Source: Actinomycetota bacterium | Lineage (GTDB): Bacteria; Actinomycetota; Thermoleophilia; Solirubrobacterales; Solirubrobacteraceae | Length of the DNA: 64,000 nucleotides | Assembly: GCA_005883215.1 (NCBI GenBank) | Contig: VAYS01000014.1 | Location: forward strand, 1 to 64,000 | Reading direction: 5' to 3' | In this document: in pieces, positions 11,079 through 20,346 of the stretch | Layout: each line of letters opens with the position of its first letter | How positions within the stretch are numbered: the first letter of the stretch is position 1 | The notes under the pieces: generated by a model | Databases searched by the model: none | Told to the model about the DNA's origin: nothing | Seen by the model: only the letters and a program-made list of their open reading frames with translations | Position numbers and translations under genes: made by a program

Positions 11079-13088
11079 TTAGCTCTGGAGGAGGAAGTAG
11101 AGGCTCACCGCGGCGATGCCGATGACCAGGACGCCGGCGTAGTAGCGCACGAAGCCGCTCTGGGCCGCGCGCACCGCGGCCGAGCCGGCTCTGACCAGGC
11201 CGGTCGTGCCGCCGACCAGCGCCTCGTTGACCACCACGCGCTCGAAGGTCTGCTGGGCGAAGCGCCCCATCCACGCCCCCGGGCGTACGAAGAGCAGGTC
11301 CAGGAGCTCATCGAAGTACCACTTGTTGACCAACAGGCGGTGCACGAAGGTCAGGCGCGCCTGGATCGCGGCCGCCGTGCCCGGCCGGGTGACCCATATC
11401 CGGTAGGCGATCGCCACCCCGGCCAGCCCCAGCGCGGTGCCCACGATCAGCCCCACCGCCAGCAGCCCGTTCTTGGTGCGGACCTCATACAGCGCCGAGT
11501 CGGCGAAGCTGGGGTGCAGGAAATGGTCGATGACGAAGTCGACCTTGGGGATCTGCACCAGGCCGGCGACGAGCGCCCCCACCGCCAGCACCCCCATGGC
11601 CAGCCTCATCGGAGGATCGCGCTCGGCGATGTGGTGCTCGGGGCCGGGGAAGCCGACGTCGGTGTCCTCCTCCTCGCCGGTGGCGGGGTTAAACGGGTGG
11701 TCGGCGTGGGCCAGATGGCCGTGCTCGAGCTCGGTGGCCTCCTTTACCGGCTCGCCGTGGAAGGCGCGGAAGATCAGGCGAAACGTGTACACGGCGGTGA
11801 GCAGTGCTCCGGCGTAGCCGGCGACGTAGAGGATCCAGTGCCAGCCCCCGCGCTCGCCGGTGACGAGCAGGATCTCGTCCTTGGAGAAGAACCCCGAGAA
11901 CGGCGGCACCCCCGACAGCGCCAGCCCGCCGACCACGAACGCCGCGTAGGTGAACGGCATCGCCCGCCGGAATCCCCCCATCCGGTTCAGTGACTGCTCG
12001 CCGGCCATGGCGCCGATCAGCGAGCCCGCGGCCATGAACAGCAGCGCCTTAAAGAAGGCGTGGGTCATGAGGTGAAACAGGCCCGCGGCGTAGGCCCCGA
12101 CCGAGACCCCCATGATCATGTAGCCGATCTGGGACATGGTCGAGTAGGCGATCACCCGCTTTACGTCCGTCTGGGCGAGGGCGATGGTGGCCGCCACCAC
12201 CAGGGTCAGGCAGCCGATGACCGCCCCCACGTCGGCGGCGGCGGGCGCCCGCTCGAACAGGGGGTGAAGCCGGGCGATCAGGTACACGCCGGCGGTGACC
12301 ATCGTGGCGGCGTGGATGAGCGCGCTTACCGGGGTGGGGCCCTCCATCGCGTCGGGCAGCCAGGTGTGCAGCGGGATCTGCGCCGACTTGGCGAAGGCTC
12401 CGACTAAGAGCAGCACGCAGCCCGCCACCAGGTCGCCGTCGTCGCGCGCGAAGACGTGGGGCACGGCGTTGAAGGTCTTGACGAAGTCCAGCGTCCCGGT
12501 GTGCTTGAGGATGAAGTAGGTCCCCAGCACCAGCCCCACGTCCCCGACGACGTTGATGACGAACGCCTTGATCCCCGCGCGGGTGGCCGTGGTGCGCCGG
12601 TACCAGAAGGAGATCAGCAGGTAGGAGGCCGCGCCCACGAACGCCCAGCCGATGATCAACACGAGGAAGTTGCCCGCCAGCACGAGCAGGAGCATCGAGA
12701 AGACGAAGAAGTTCAGGTAGGAGAAGAAGCGGGCGTAGCCGCGGTCTGACCACAGGTAGGAGACCGAGTAGAGGTGGATCAGGGCCGAGATGCCCGAGAC
12801 GACGAGGATCATCATCACCGCCAGGGGATCGACCAGGATCGACAGACGGGCATCCACCCCCACGGTGACCGCGTAGTCCCACAGCGTGGAGGTCAGCTGG
12901 CGAGCGCCGGGGTGGTGGGACTGCAGGGCGGCGAGGCAGACCACCGCGCAGGCAAACGAGGCGGCGATCGCGGCGGTGCCGATCCAGCCGGCGCTGCGAC
13001 CGGGCAAAGACCGCCATCCCAGCCCCAGCACCACCGTCCCGGCCAGCGGGAACAGGAGTACCAGCCAGCCGAAGGTGGTGGCGGTCAC
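11079..13088 (-). CDS. nuoL: NADH-quinone oxidoreductase subunit L
   Basis: The distal antiporter-like subunit, 669 residues, with the long C-terminal lateral helix expected of NuoL. Motifs seen include FAKSAQIPLHTWLPDAMEGPTPVSALIHAATMV (read from about 225) and TMSQIGYMIMGVSVG. A His/Asp-rich soluble loop (about residues 445-490) precedes the final helices. The GTG start overlaps the nuoK stop by 4 bp. Length and motifs leave little doubt. Confidence 0.96.
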   Translation of the reverse strand: MTATTFGWLVLLFPLAGTVVLGLGWRSLPGRSAGWIGTAAIAASFACAVVCLAALQSHHPGARQLTSTLWDYAVTVGVDARLSILVDPLAVMMILVVSGISALIHLYSVSYLWSDRGYARFFSYLNFFVFSMLLLVLAGNFLVLIIGWAFVGAASYLLISFWYRRTTATRAGIKAFVINVVGDVGLVLGTYFILKHTGTLDFVKTFNAVPHVFARDDGDLVAGCVLLLVGAFAKSAQIPLHTWLPDAMEGPTPVSALIHAATMVTAGVYLIARLHPLFERAPAAADVGAVIGCLTLVVAATIALAQTDVKRVIAYSTMSQIGYMIMGVSVGAYAAGLFHLMTHAFFKALLFMAAGSLIGAMAGEQSLNRMGGFRRAMPFTYAAFVVGGLALSGVPPFSGFFSKDEILLVTGERGGWHWILYVAGYAGALLTAVYTFRLIFRAFHGEPVKEATELEHGHLAHADHPFNPATGEEEDTDVGFPGPEHHIAERDPPMRLAMGVLAVGALVAGLVQIPKVDFVIDHFLHPSFADSALYEVRTKNGLLAVGLIVGTALGLAGVAIAYRIWVTRPGTAAAIQARLTFVHRLLVNKWYFDELLDLLFVRPGAWMGRFAQQTFERVVVNEALVGGTTGLVRAGSAAVRAAQSGFVRYYAGVLVIGIAAVSLYFLLQS

Positions 13089-13384
13089 CCCTGGAGCTCG
13101 CGCAGCTCGTCGACGTCGATGGGCAGGCGGCGGCGGTAGATGGCGACGATCAGCCCCAGCCCGATGGTCACCTCACAGGCGGCGACCACCATCACGATCA
13201 TGGCGAAGACCTGGCCCTGGGAATTGCCCCACATGCGCGCGAAGCCGATCAGGGCCAGGTTGCCGGCGTTGAGCATCAGCTCCAGGCACAGCAGGATCAC
13301 CACCGGGTTTCGCCGGGTGAGCACGCCGGCCGCCCCGATGCAGAACACCAGCGCCGAGACGGCCAGGTACCAGCCGATGTTCAC
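13085..13384 (-). CDS. nuoK: NADH-quinone oxidoreductase subunit K
   Basis: A 99-residue, three-helix complex I subunit. The conserved acidic membrane residues are visible in LCLELMLNAGNLALI (Glu of TM2) and VAACEVTIGLGLIV (Glu of TM3), which form the proton path. GTG at 13384 overlaps the nuoJ stop by 4 bp, and its own stop overlaps the nuoL start by 4 bp. A longer open frame in this register extends upstream inside nuoJ but is not the gene. Confidence 0.95.
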   Translation of the reverse strand: MNIGWYLAVSALVFCIGAAGVLTRRNPVVILLCLELMLNAGNLALIGFARMWGNSQGQVFAMIVMVVAACEVTIGLGLIVAIYRRRLPIDVDELRELQG

Positions 13385-14058
13385 CAGCCGCCCCCGCGGC
13401 CTTCGCCCTGGTCGGGCTCGTTGAGCTCGGCCAGCCGGGTCGCCGCCGTGCTGGCCGGTGCCCCGACCGCCTCGGCCATCGAGCCCAGTCGCAGAGCTTC
13501 GATCACCGAGGTCGCCTCGGGGGCCCCCTCGGGCTCGCCTTCGCCGCGGCGGCGGGCGAGCACGACCGCCCCCACCGCCGCGATCAACAGCAGGAACGAG
13601 GCCAGCTCGAAGGCGAACAGGAACTTGGTCAGCAGCAGGTCGCCGATCTGTCCGGGCGAGCCGAAGCCGGGCACGTACCCCGCCCCGCGGCTGTCGACCG
13701 CCCTGAGCCCCGTCCCCAGCAGGGCGATCATCAGCTCCACCGCCAGCGCGCCGCCGAACAGCGCCGCGCCCCCGCGCAGCGCGGCTCCGCCCGGCGCACC
13801 CATCGTGTGCCACGGCTCGTCGCGCAGGCCTACGTAGGAGACCACGAACACGTAGAGCACCATCACCGCTCCGGCGTAGACGATGACCTGGGCGGCGGCC
13901 ACGAACTCCGCGCGCAGCAGCAGGAACAGCGCGGCCAAGGAGATCAGGTGAGCGACCAGCGCCAGCACGCTGTAGAACGGGTTGCGCGCGCTGATCACCC
14001 CGATGGCCCCCGCGACCGCCCCGATGCCGGCGATGAAGAACAGGACGGCGGCCATCAC
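13381..14058 (-). CDS. nuoJ: NADH-quinone oxidoreductase subunit J
   Basis: 225 residues, with five hydrophobic helices in the first 165 and the typical [20 protein letters not shown] stretch (TM3, containing the pi-bulge region). The C-terminal 60 residues are Arg/Glu/Gly-rich and variable. The start is GTG 14058 or the following ATG 14055; the first overlaps the nuoI stop by 4 bp. Confidence 0.95.
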   Translation of the reverse strand: MMAAVLFFIAGIGAVAGAIGVISARNPFYSVLALVAHLISLAALFLLLRAEFVAAAQVIVYAGAVMVLYVFVVSYVGLRDEPWHTMGAPGGAALRGGAALFGGALAVELMIALLGTGLRAVDSRGAGYVPGFGSPGQIGDLLLTKFLFAFELASFLLLIAAVGAVVLARRRGEGEPEGAPEATSVIEALRLGSMAEAVGAPASTAATRLAELNEPDQGEGRGGGW

Positions 14059-14588
14059 TCGCCCGCCGCTCGCAGCGGGGCGCGCTCCACTGGCTCGGCC
14101 AGCAGCATCTCCTTGGTGAAGATCAGGTCGGAGCGGTCATAGTCGGAGAGCTCGTAGTCGTGGCCCATGGTGATGGCGTCGAAGGGGCAGGCGACCTCGC
14201 AGTAGCCGCAGAAGATGCAGCGGCTCATGTTGATCTCGTAGACCGCGGCGTAGCGCTCGCCGGCCGAGATGCGCAGCTCGGGCGTGTTCTCGGCCGCCAC
14301 CACCCGAATGCAGTCCGCGGGGCAGGCGGCCGCGCACAGCGAGCAGCCCACGCACTTCTCCAGGCCGGTGTCCTCGAAGCGGTGCAGCCGGTGGCGGCCG
14401 CGAAAGCGGGGGTAGACGGGCGCCTTGTCCTCGGGGTACTGCACGGTGGTGGGACCCTCGACGATGCGTCCGAACGTCGTCTTCATGCCCCGCAGCGTCT
14501 CGCCGAAGATCCGATAGGCGGCGGCGCCCCGACCGGGCTCGGCGGGACGGGAGACGGGCAGGGCGTCGGCCTGGGGGTCGTAGGTCAC
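14055..14588 (-). CDS. nuoI: NADH-quinone oxidoreductase subunit I
   Basis: The peripheral-arm ferredoxin-like subunit, 177 residues, that passes electrons through two [4Fe-4S] clusters (N6a and N6b). Both cluster motifs are present: [12 protein letters not shown] and [12 protein letters not shown]. The N-terminal 60 residues contain the amphipathic stretch that lies on the membrane arm. The GTG start is 34 bp after the nuoH stop, the largest gap between the nuo genes. Confidence 0.96.
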   Translation of the reverse strand: MTYDPQADALPVSRPAEPGRGAAAYRIFGETLRGMKTTFGRIVEGPTTVQYPEDKAPVYPRFRGRHRLHRFEDTGLEKCVGCSLCAAACPADCIRVVAAENTPELRISAGERYAAVYEINMSRCIFCGYCEVACPFDAITMGHDYELSDYDRSDLIFTKEMLLAEPVERAPLRAAGE

Positions 14589-14622
14589 GGCGTGGGCGGG
14601 GGCGGATTCATCGGCGCGTTGG

Positions 14623-15651
14623 TCAATGGACGGCCACCACGACGATCGCGGTGACCAGCGCGTTGAGCGTGGCCAGGGGGAGCAGCACCTTCCATCCGAA
14701 CGCCATCAGCTGGTCGTAGCGCAGGCGCGGCAGGGTGGCGCGTATCCAGATGAACAGCGACACGAACAGGGCCATCTTGCCCAGCACCACGAAGGGGTCC
14801 ACCCAGCCGGGGGGATGGATGCCGAAAGGCAGCAGCCAGCCGCCCAAGAAGACGGTGGCGGCGATCCCCGAGACGACCACCACGTTGAGGTACTCGGCGA
14901 AGAAGAAGGAGGCGAAGCGGGCGCCGCCGTACTCGGTGTTGTAGCCACCGACGAGTTCGGCGTCGGCCTCGGCCAGATCGAACGGTGCTCGGTTGGTCTC
15001 GGCGAACGACGCGGCCATGAAGACCAGGAACCCCACCAGCTGGGGCACGACGTACCACATGCCCCGCTGGGCGTTGACGATCTGGGTGAGCGAGAGCGAC
15101 CCCGCCGTGATGACCACCCCCACCAGCGCCAGCGCCTGGGAGACCTCGTAGGAGATCAGCTGTGCGGCCGCCCGCATCGCCCCCAGGAACGAGTACTTCG
15201 AGCCCGACGCCCACCCGCCCAGCATGAGGCCGTAGAAGGCGATCGACCCGAACGCGAACAGGTACAGCGGGCCGATTCCCACGTCGATCCCGTACAGGCC
15301 GACCTTGGTGCCGAAGATGTCCTGGGTGTTGCCGAACGGGATGATCGCGAAGGCGGCCACCGCGGTGCAGATGGAGATCATCGGCGCCAGGGTGAACAGG
15401 AGCGCCACCGAGGTCCGGGGGCGGAACTGCTCCTTGAACAGCAGCTTGCCGATGTCGGCCACAGGCTGGAAGAGCCCGTAGGGGCCCACCCGGTTGGGCC
15501 CGTAGCGGTTTTGAAACCGCCCGATCAGCTTGCGCTCGACCAGGAGCACGACCGGCACCAGCTGGAGCCCGATGGCGAAGACCACGATGCCCTTGATGAC
15601 CTGGATCCACCAGGGCTCCCAGTAGGAAACCGTTCCCAGCGGAGCGCTCAC
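14623..15651 (-). CDS. nuoH: NADH-quinone oxidoreductase subunit H
   Basis: Quinone-site membrane subunit, 342 residues, about eight helices. The quinone-chamber loops are recognisable: [20 protein letters not shown] near the N-terminus and [24 protein letters not shown]. The GTG start at 15651 overlaps the nuoG stop by 4 bp. It joins the peripheral and membrane arms. Confidence 0.96.
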   Translation of the reverse strand: MSAPLGTVSYWEPWWIQVIKGIVVFAIGLQLVPVVLLVERKLIGRFQNRYGPNRVGPYGLFQPVADIGKLLFKEQFRPRTSVALLFTLAPMISICTAVAAFAIIPFGNTQDIFGTKVGLYGIDVGIGPLYLFAFGSIAFYGLMLGGWASGSKYSFLGAMRAAAQLISYEVSQALALVGVVITAGSLSLTQIVNAQRGMWYVVPQLVGFLVFMAASFAETNRAPFDLAEADAELVGGYNTEYGGARFASFFFAEYLNVVVVSGIAATVFLGGWLLPFGIHPPGWVDPFVVLGKMALFVSLFIWIRATLPRLRYDQLMAFGWKVLLPLATLNALVTAIVVVAVH

Positions 15652-18215
15652 TCGGGCCGCACCTCGACGGCGCTGCCCGGATCGCCGAGCGCGTTGGCCG
15701 AATCGCGCTCCAAGCCGTCCTGGAGCAGCACCACCCCCGGTGTGAGGGCATGGCGCAACGCGACCGTGGCCTGCACCTCGCGCGCGCCGGCCCCTTCCTG
15801 CCCAGCAGCGGGCTGACCGTTGGTGGGGGCGCACACGGTCACGCGCTGGCCGTCGCGGACTCCCAGGCGCTGGGCGTCGGCGGGGGCGATCTCGGCGCGC
15901 TGTTGGGGATGCAGGAACGCCAGCGACGGGGACGCCTGCACCTCGGGCGCGCTCCACAGCGAGCGATAGCTGTCCAGATGCAGGGCGCCGTTGGCGGCGG
16001 CCCCCGCGAGGGTGGGGGGCTGATGCTCGGGGGCGCGGTCGCGGGTCGGGGCCGGGGGCGCCTCGCGCTCGCCGAACTCGGTGGCCGCCTGCTCGCGCTC
16101 GGGCCAGCGCAGGCCCCGTCCGCCGATCTGCTCGAGCGTGAGGCCGGAGTAGAACGAAACGGCGGCGAACAGCTGGGCGCTGGCCTCGCCGGCGCTGGCC
16201 ACCCCCAGGTCGGTGCCCAGGCGGCGCGCGAGCTCGGCGAGCACGCGCCATCCGTCGCGCACCTCGCCGGGATGGGCGATCCCCGGGCGCAGCCGCTGCA
16301 GTCGACCGTCGGGGTGCACCACCGTGCCCTCCTTCTCGGGGTAGGCCTCGGCGGGAAAGACCACATCCGCGTGCTCGCGCAGACCGTCGGTGAGCAGCGG
16401 GGCGTGGGCGATGACCGTGGCCGCCCCCGCCAGCGCCCGCTCCCACGCCGGGCGGTCCGGGAGCGCCCGCAGCGGGTCCACGTGCAGGAGATACAGAGCG
16501 ACCAGATCGCCCTCGGCCAGCCCGGCGGCGATCTGGGCGCTGGCGCGCCCGGCCTGCCCGGGGCCCAGCTCGGCCAGCCCGGGGCCCGCGTCGGGCACGA
16601 GCCCGGCCTCTCGCATGCCGCGACCGTTGGCGTGCACCGGGAGCTCGAGCAGGCCGGCCCCCGGGGCCTGGTGTACCTCGAGGGCATCGGCCAGCGCCAC
16701 CAGGTCGCCGATCGTCTGGTCGGCCAGGGCTCCGTGCGCCAGGCGCTCGCCCCACACGATGACCACCTCGCGCCGTCCGTCCTCCTCGTCCTCGGCGGCG
16801 CGCAGGAGCTCGGCCAGGGCCGACACCGAGCCGGCGTCGGCGCCGGCGCGCTCGGCGAGCTCCTCGCTGTCGGCGCCGGTCAGCGCGGCGGCCAGGGCGG
16901 CCACGAATGCGCCGCCGGCGCCGGGGGAGAAGCGCACGCTCAGCGCCGCGTTGGCATCCAGGCTGCTGGGCCGGCTGGTGGCCACCGCCAGGCGCAGCCC
17001 GTGCCGACGCACGCCCTTGCGGATACGCAGGTCGATAATCGGGGCGTCGTCGACCGGCTCGCAGTCCAGCACCAGCACGGCGTGGGCGAACTCGAGGTCG
17101 GGGACCGTGGCCTGGCGGCGCGGATGGCAAAGCGCGCGATGAAGCCCCGCCGGCAGCGCGGCCGCTGCGCGGGAGTCGACGTGGGGCGAGCCCAGCGCCT
17201 CGCGCAGGAGCCGGCCCAGGAGGAAGGCCTCCTCGTTGGTGGTGCCCTCGCCGGCCAGTGCACCCGTGCGCGCGCCGGCGCGAGCCAGCGCCCCGACGGC
17301 GTGGTCGAGCGCGCGTTCCCAGCTGACCTCGCGCAGCTCACCCCCCTCGCGCAGCAGGGGCGCGGTCACCCGCTGGTCGACGTGGACGGCCTGGTAGGCG
17401 AAGCGGCCCTTGTCGCACAGCCAGCCGTCGTCGACCTCGTCGTTCTGGCGGCTGAGCACGCGCATCACGCGTTCGTCGCGCACGGTCAGCTCGACGTTGC
17501 ACTGCGATGGGCACAGCGTGCACACCGAGGCGGCCCCCTCGATGTCCCAGGGCCGGGCCCGAAACCGATAAGGCCGCGAGGTCAACGCTCCCACCGGGCA
17601 CAGCTCGATGATGTTGCCGGTGAACGGGCCCACGTAGGGGTGGCCGTCGAAGGTGGAGACGTATGAGTGCGCGCCGCGCTCGAGCAGCACGAGCTGATAG
17701 TCCTCGGCCACCTCCTGGGAGAAGCGCACGCAGCGGTAGCAGAGGATGCACCGCTCGCGGTCGATCGCGATCACCGGCGAGAGCTCCAAGGGCTTTACGA
17801 AGTGGCGCTTGGGCTCGATGAAGCGCGAGCGCCCAGGCCCCCAGCCGAAGGTGACGTCCTGCAGCGGGCACTCGCCCCCCTTGTCGCACACCGGGCAGTC
17901 GAGGGGATGGTTGATGAGCAGGAACTCGACCACCGCCTCCTGGGCCTCGCGCACGCGATCGGTTTGGGTGTGCACGACCATCCCGTCCTTGACCGGGGTC
18001 GAGCACGCCGTCTGCAGCTTGGGGATCCCCTCGATCTCCACCAGGCACATGCGGCAGGCCCCGACCGGGTGCCCGAGCTTGGGCTCGTAGCAGAACACCG
18101 GGATCTCGACGTCCCCGTGCTTGGCGGCGTCGACAAGCATGAGGTTCTCCGCTGCCTCGACCTCGCGGCCGTCGATCGAGAAGCGGATGGGCCGGGGGCG
18201 GGGGCGGGGCATCAC
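15648..18215 (-). CDS. nuoG: NADH-quinone oxidoreductase subunit G
   Basis: The largest peripheral subunit, 855 residues. The N-terminal [2Fe-2S] ligands are Cys42, Cys54, Cys57 and Cys71. The His/Cys [4Fe-4S] site has His103, Cys107, Cys110 and Cys116. A further cluster motif is CILCYRC, and CTLCPSQC opens the molybdopterin-oxidoreductase-like domain (residues about 240-700). The extra CxxC cluster in the last domain resembles N7-containing NuoG. The C-terminal 100 residues hold a molybdopterin-dinucleotide-binding-like beta domain. The start GTG/ATG overlaps the nuoF stop. Confidence 0.95.
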   Translation of the reverse strand: MMPRPRPRPIRFSIDGREVEAAENLMLVDAAKHGDVEIPVFCYEPKLGHPVGACRMCLVEIEGIPKLQTACSTPVKDGMVVHTQTDRVREAQEAVVEFLLINHPLDCPVCDKGGECPLQDVTFGWGPGRSRFIEPKRHFVKPLELSPVIAIDRERCILCYRCVRFSQEVAEDYQLVLLERGAHSYVSTFDGHPYVGPFTGNIIELCPVGALTSRPYRFRARPWDIEGAASVCTLCPSQCNVELTVRDERVMRVLSRQNDEVDDGWLCDKGRFAYQAVHVDQRVTAPLLREGGELREVSWERALDHAVGALARAGARTGALAGEGTTNEEAFLLGRLLREALGSPHVDSRAAAALPAGLHRALCHPRRQATVPDLEFAHAVLVLDCEPVDDAPIIDLRIRKGVRRHGLRLAVATSRPSSLDANAALSVRFSPGAGGAFVAALAAALTGADSEELAERAGADAGSVSALAELLRAAEDEEDGRREVVIVWGERLAHGALADQTIGDLVALADALEVHQAPGAGLLELPVHANGRGMREAGLVPDAGPGLAELGPGQAGRASAQIAAGLAEGDLVALYLLHVDPLRALPDRPAWERALAGAATVIAHAPLLTDGLREHADVVFPAEAYPEKEGTVVHPDGRLQRLRPGIAHPGEVRDGWRVLAELARRLGTDLGVASAGEASAQLFAAVSFYSGLTLEQIGGRGLRWPEREQAATEFGEREAPPAPTRDRAPEHQPPTLAGAAANGALHLDSYRSLWSAPEVQASPSLAFLHPQQRAEIAPADAQRLGVRDGQRVTVCAPTNGQPAAGQEGAGAREVQATVALRHALTPGVVLLQDGLERDSANALGDPGSAVEVRPE

Positions 18216-19519
18216 ACCGCTCCCTGGATCAGCGCCGGAGCCGTGTCCGGGGGGGCGGTGCCCAGGGGGCTGCTATGCCGCGCGGCCTCCATGTGGGCCT
18301 CGAACTCGTCGCGGAATTTGGCGATCATCGAGCCGATCGGCATGGCCATCGAGTCGCCCAGCACGCACAGGCAGTGACCGATGATGTGGTCCTGGACCGA
18401 GGCCATGATGTCCAGGTCCATCGGCGTGGCCAGCCCGGCGTCTATGCGCTCGAGCATGGTCACCGTCCAGTTCGTCCCCTCGCGGCAGGGCGTGCACTTG
18501 CCGCAGGACTCATGGCGGTAGAACTTGGCTACCTTCAGGGCGACGTCGATGATCGGGGTCGAGTCGTCGATGACGATGATCGAACCCGACCCCAGCATCG
18601 AACCCGCCTTGGCCATCGAGTCGAAGTCGTAGGCCAGGTCGAGGTCCTCGGCGGTCAGCACCGGGGCCGATGACCCCCCCGGAAACCAGCACTTGATCGC
18701 GCGCCCCTCGGGGGGGCCGCCCGCCAGCCCGTAGATGATCTCCCGGGAGGGGATCCCGAGCTCGATCTCATAGTTGCCCGGGCGCTGGACGTGCCCCGAG
18801 ACGCTGACCACCTTGGTCCCGGTCGAGTTGGCGACACCCAGCCGGGCGTAGTCGGCGCCCCCCATGGCCAGGATGTGGGGCACCGCCGAGAGCGTCTCGA
18901 CGTTGTTGATCAGCGTGGGGCCCTGGTAGAGGCCCTGGTTGGCGGGAAACGGCGGCTTGAGTCGTGGATTGCCGCGCTTGCCCTCCAGCGAGTCCAGCAG
19001 CGCCGTCTCCTCGCCGCAGATGTAGGCCCCCGCCCCGCGGTGAACGACCAGCGAGAGCGTGTGCTCGCTGCCCAGGATGCGCTCGCCCAGGTATCCGGCG
19101 CGCTCGGCCTCGGCCACCGCGGCGTCGAGGATGTCGGCCTGCAGGACGTACTCGCCGCGGATGTAGATGAACGCCCGGTTGATCCCCGCCGACCAGGCGG
19201 CGATGACGACGCCCTCGATCAGCTGGTGGGGGTTCTTCTGCATGAGCTCGCGGTCCTTGAACGCGCCCGGCTCGGACTCGTCGGCGTTGCAGCACAGGTA
19301 CTTGTCCATCGAGCCCTTGGGCAGGAACGAGGCCTTCTTGGCCATCTGAAAGCCGGCGCCGCCCCGACCGCGCAGCTCGGACTCCTCGAGCTCGTGCAGA
19401 ACGGCCTCGGGGGTCATCTGCAGGGCGCGGCGCAGGGCCTGATAGCCGCCCCGGCGCTCGTAGACCTCGAGCGTGTCCAGACCCGGCTCGTCGATGCCGG
19501 CGAACAGGAGCCTCTCCAT
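18212..19519 (-). CDS. nuoF: NADH-quinone oxidoreductase subunit F
   Basis: The NADH- and FMN-binding subunit, 435 residues, carrying one [4Fe-4S] cluster (N3). Visible sites are the FMN/NADH loop GRGGAGFQMAKK, the GAGAYICGEETALLDSLEG loop and the cluster motif SCGKCTPCREG with a fourth Cys in HCLCVLGDS. The ATG start overlaps the nuoE stop by one base (TGATG). Confidence 0.97.
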   Translation of the reverse strand: MERLLFAGIDEPGLDTLEVYERRGGYQALRRALQMTPEAVLHELEESELRGRGGAGFQMAKKASFLPKGSMDKYLCCNADESEPGAFKDRELMQKNPHQLIEGVVIAAWSAGINRAFIYIRGEYVLQADILDAAVAEAERAGYLGERILGSEHTLSLVVHRGAGAYICGEETALLDSLEGKRGNPRLKPPFPANQGLYQGPTLINNVETLSAVPHILAMGGADYARLGVANSTGTKVVSVSGHVQRPGNYEIELGIPSREIIYGLAGGPPEGRAIKCWFPGGSSAPVLTAEDLDLAYDFDSMAKAGSMLGSGSIIVIDDSTPIIDVALKVAKFYRHESCGKCTPCREGTNWTVTMLERIDAGLATPMDLDIMASVQDHIIGHCLCVLGDSMAMPIGSMIAKFRDEFEAHMEAARHSSPLGTAPPDTAPALIQGAV

Positions 19520-20346
19520 CAGCCCCCCTGGCCCCCGTTCTGCCCGTCGGCGGCGGGCGGGCGCTCGATGGGCGCCGCCGGGCCGGGCGCGTCACCCTTC
19601 ATGGGCGGCCCAGCGCTGCTGGACACGTCGGGGTTGGCCGCGCCCGCGCGGGCCCGGTGGCCCTGGCCGCTAGCGCCCGCCGCGCTTTGCTCCGCGCGCA
19701 CCCCGGGGTCCGCGCATGGGCGCCGCGCGAGCTGCTTGGCCTCCAGCACCGGACGCCCGGCGAGGATGTCCTTCACCAGCCGCCCGGCGTCGGCCGGCTC
19801 GAGCGGCCCCACGTAGACTCCGTCCACCGAGGCCATGGGCGCGATATCGCACGCCCCCATGCACTCGAACGCCCGCACGTTGATGTCCTGCTCGCCGGCC
19901 GCCGCCGCTCGGACCTCCTGCAGCAGCTCGTCGGCCCCGCACATCGAGCACGAGATGTTGGTGCACACGTACACGCTGTGGCGGCCCACCGGCTCGGTCT
20001 CGAGCATGTCGTAGAAGGTCGCCACCGCGTCCAGGTAGGCGGGGGTCAGCGCCATCACGCACGCCACCTGCTCGAGCGCCTGGGGCGAGCACCAGCCGTG
20101 CACGCGCTGGGCGGCTGCCAGCGCCGGCAGCACCGCCGAGCGGCGGTCGGGGTACTTGGCCATGTGCTCGGCGATCTCCCGGCGCAGATCGGCCGGCACC
20201 TCGGTGGTGGCCGGATCGGGGACGGCCGCGGGGTCGCGCTCCAGGTCTGCGGCGCGGTCCCAGCCGGGCACGCGCGAGCCGTGCGTGAAGCGCGGCACCG
20301 CCGCCGGCCCGGAGCCCGCTTGCCGGGGCGCAGGCTCGGCGCTCAA
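19519..20346 (-). CDS. nuoE: NADH-quinone oxidoreductase subunit E with long low-complexity tail
   Basis: Thioredoxin-fold [2Fe-2S] subunit (N1a) that docks on NuoF. Cluster ligands are seen in CTNISC and CMGAC. The predicted protein is about 275 residues, longer than the usual 160-220. The extra length is a 35-residue N-terminal segment and a C-terminal Ala/Gly/Pro tail of about 75 residues with no recognisable domain. The start is inferred as TTG 20346, which overlaps the nuoD stop by 4 bp as at most junctions in this operon. GTG codons further in are alternatives that would shorten the N-terminus. Confidence 0.9.
   Translation of the reverse strand: MSAEPAPRQAGSGPAAVPRFTHGSRVPGWDRAADLERDPAAVPDPATTEVPADLRREIAEHMAKYPDRRSAVLPALAAAQRVHGWCSPQALEQVACVMALTPAYLDAVATFYDMLETEPVGRHSVYVCTNISCSMCGADELLQEVRAAAAGEQDINVRAFECMGACDIAPMASVDGVYVGPLEPADAGRLVKDILAGRPVLEAKQLARRPCADPGVRAEQSAAGASGQGHRARAGAANPDVSSSAGPPMKGDAPGPAAPIERPPAADGQNGGQGG

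Noticed and set aside
8991..11125. Long plus-strand open frames opposite nuoM and nuoN
   Set aside because: High-GC antisense shadows with Gln/Arg/Gly-rich content and no family features; the minus strand holds certain genes.
14623..17130. An 835-residue minus-strand frame joining part of nuoG and nuoH
   Set aside because: The upstream two-thirds is a wrong-frame reading of nuoG; nuoH begins at 15651 with a GTGA overlap.
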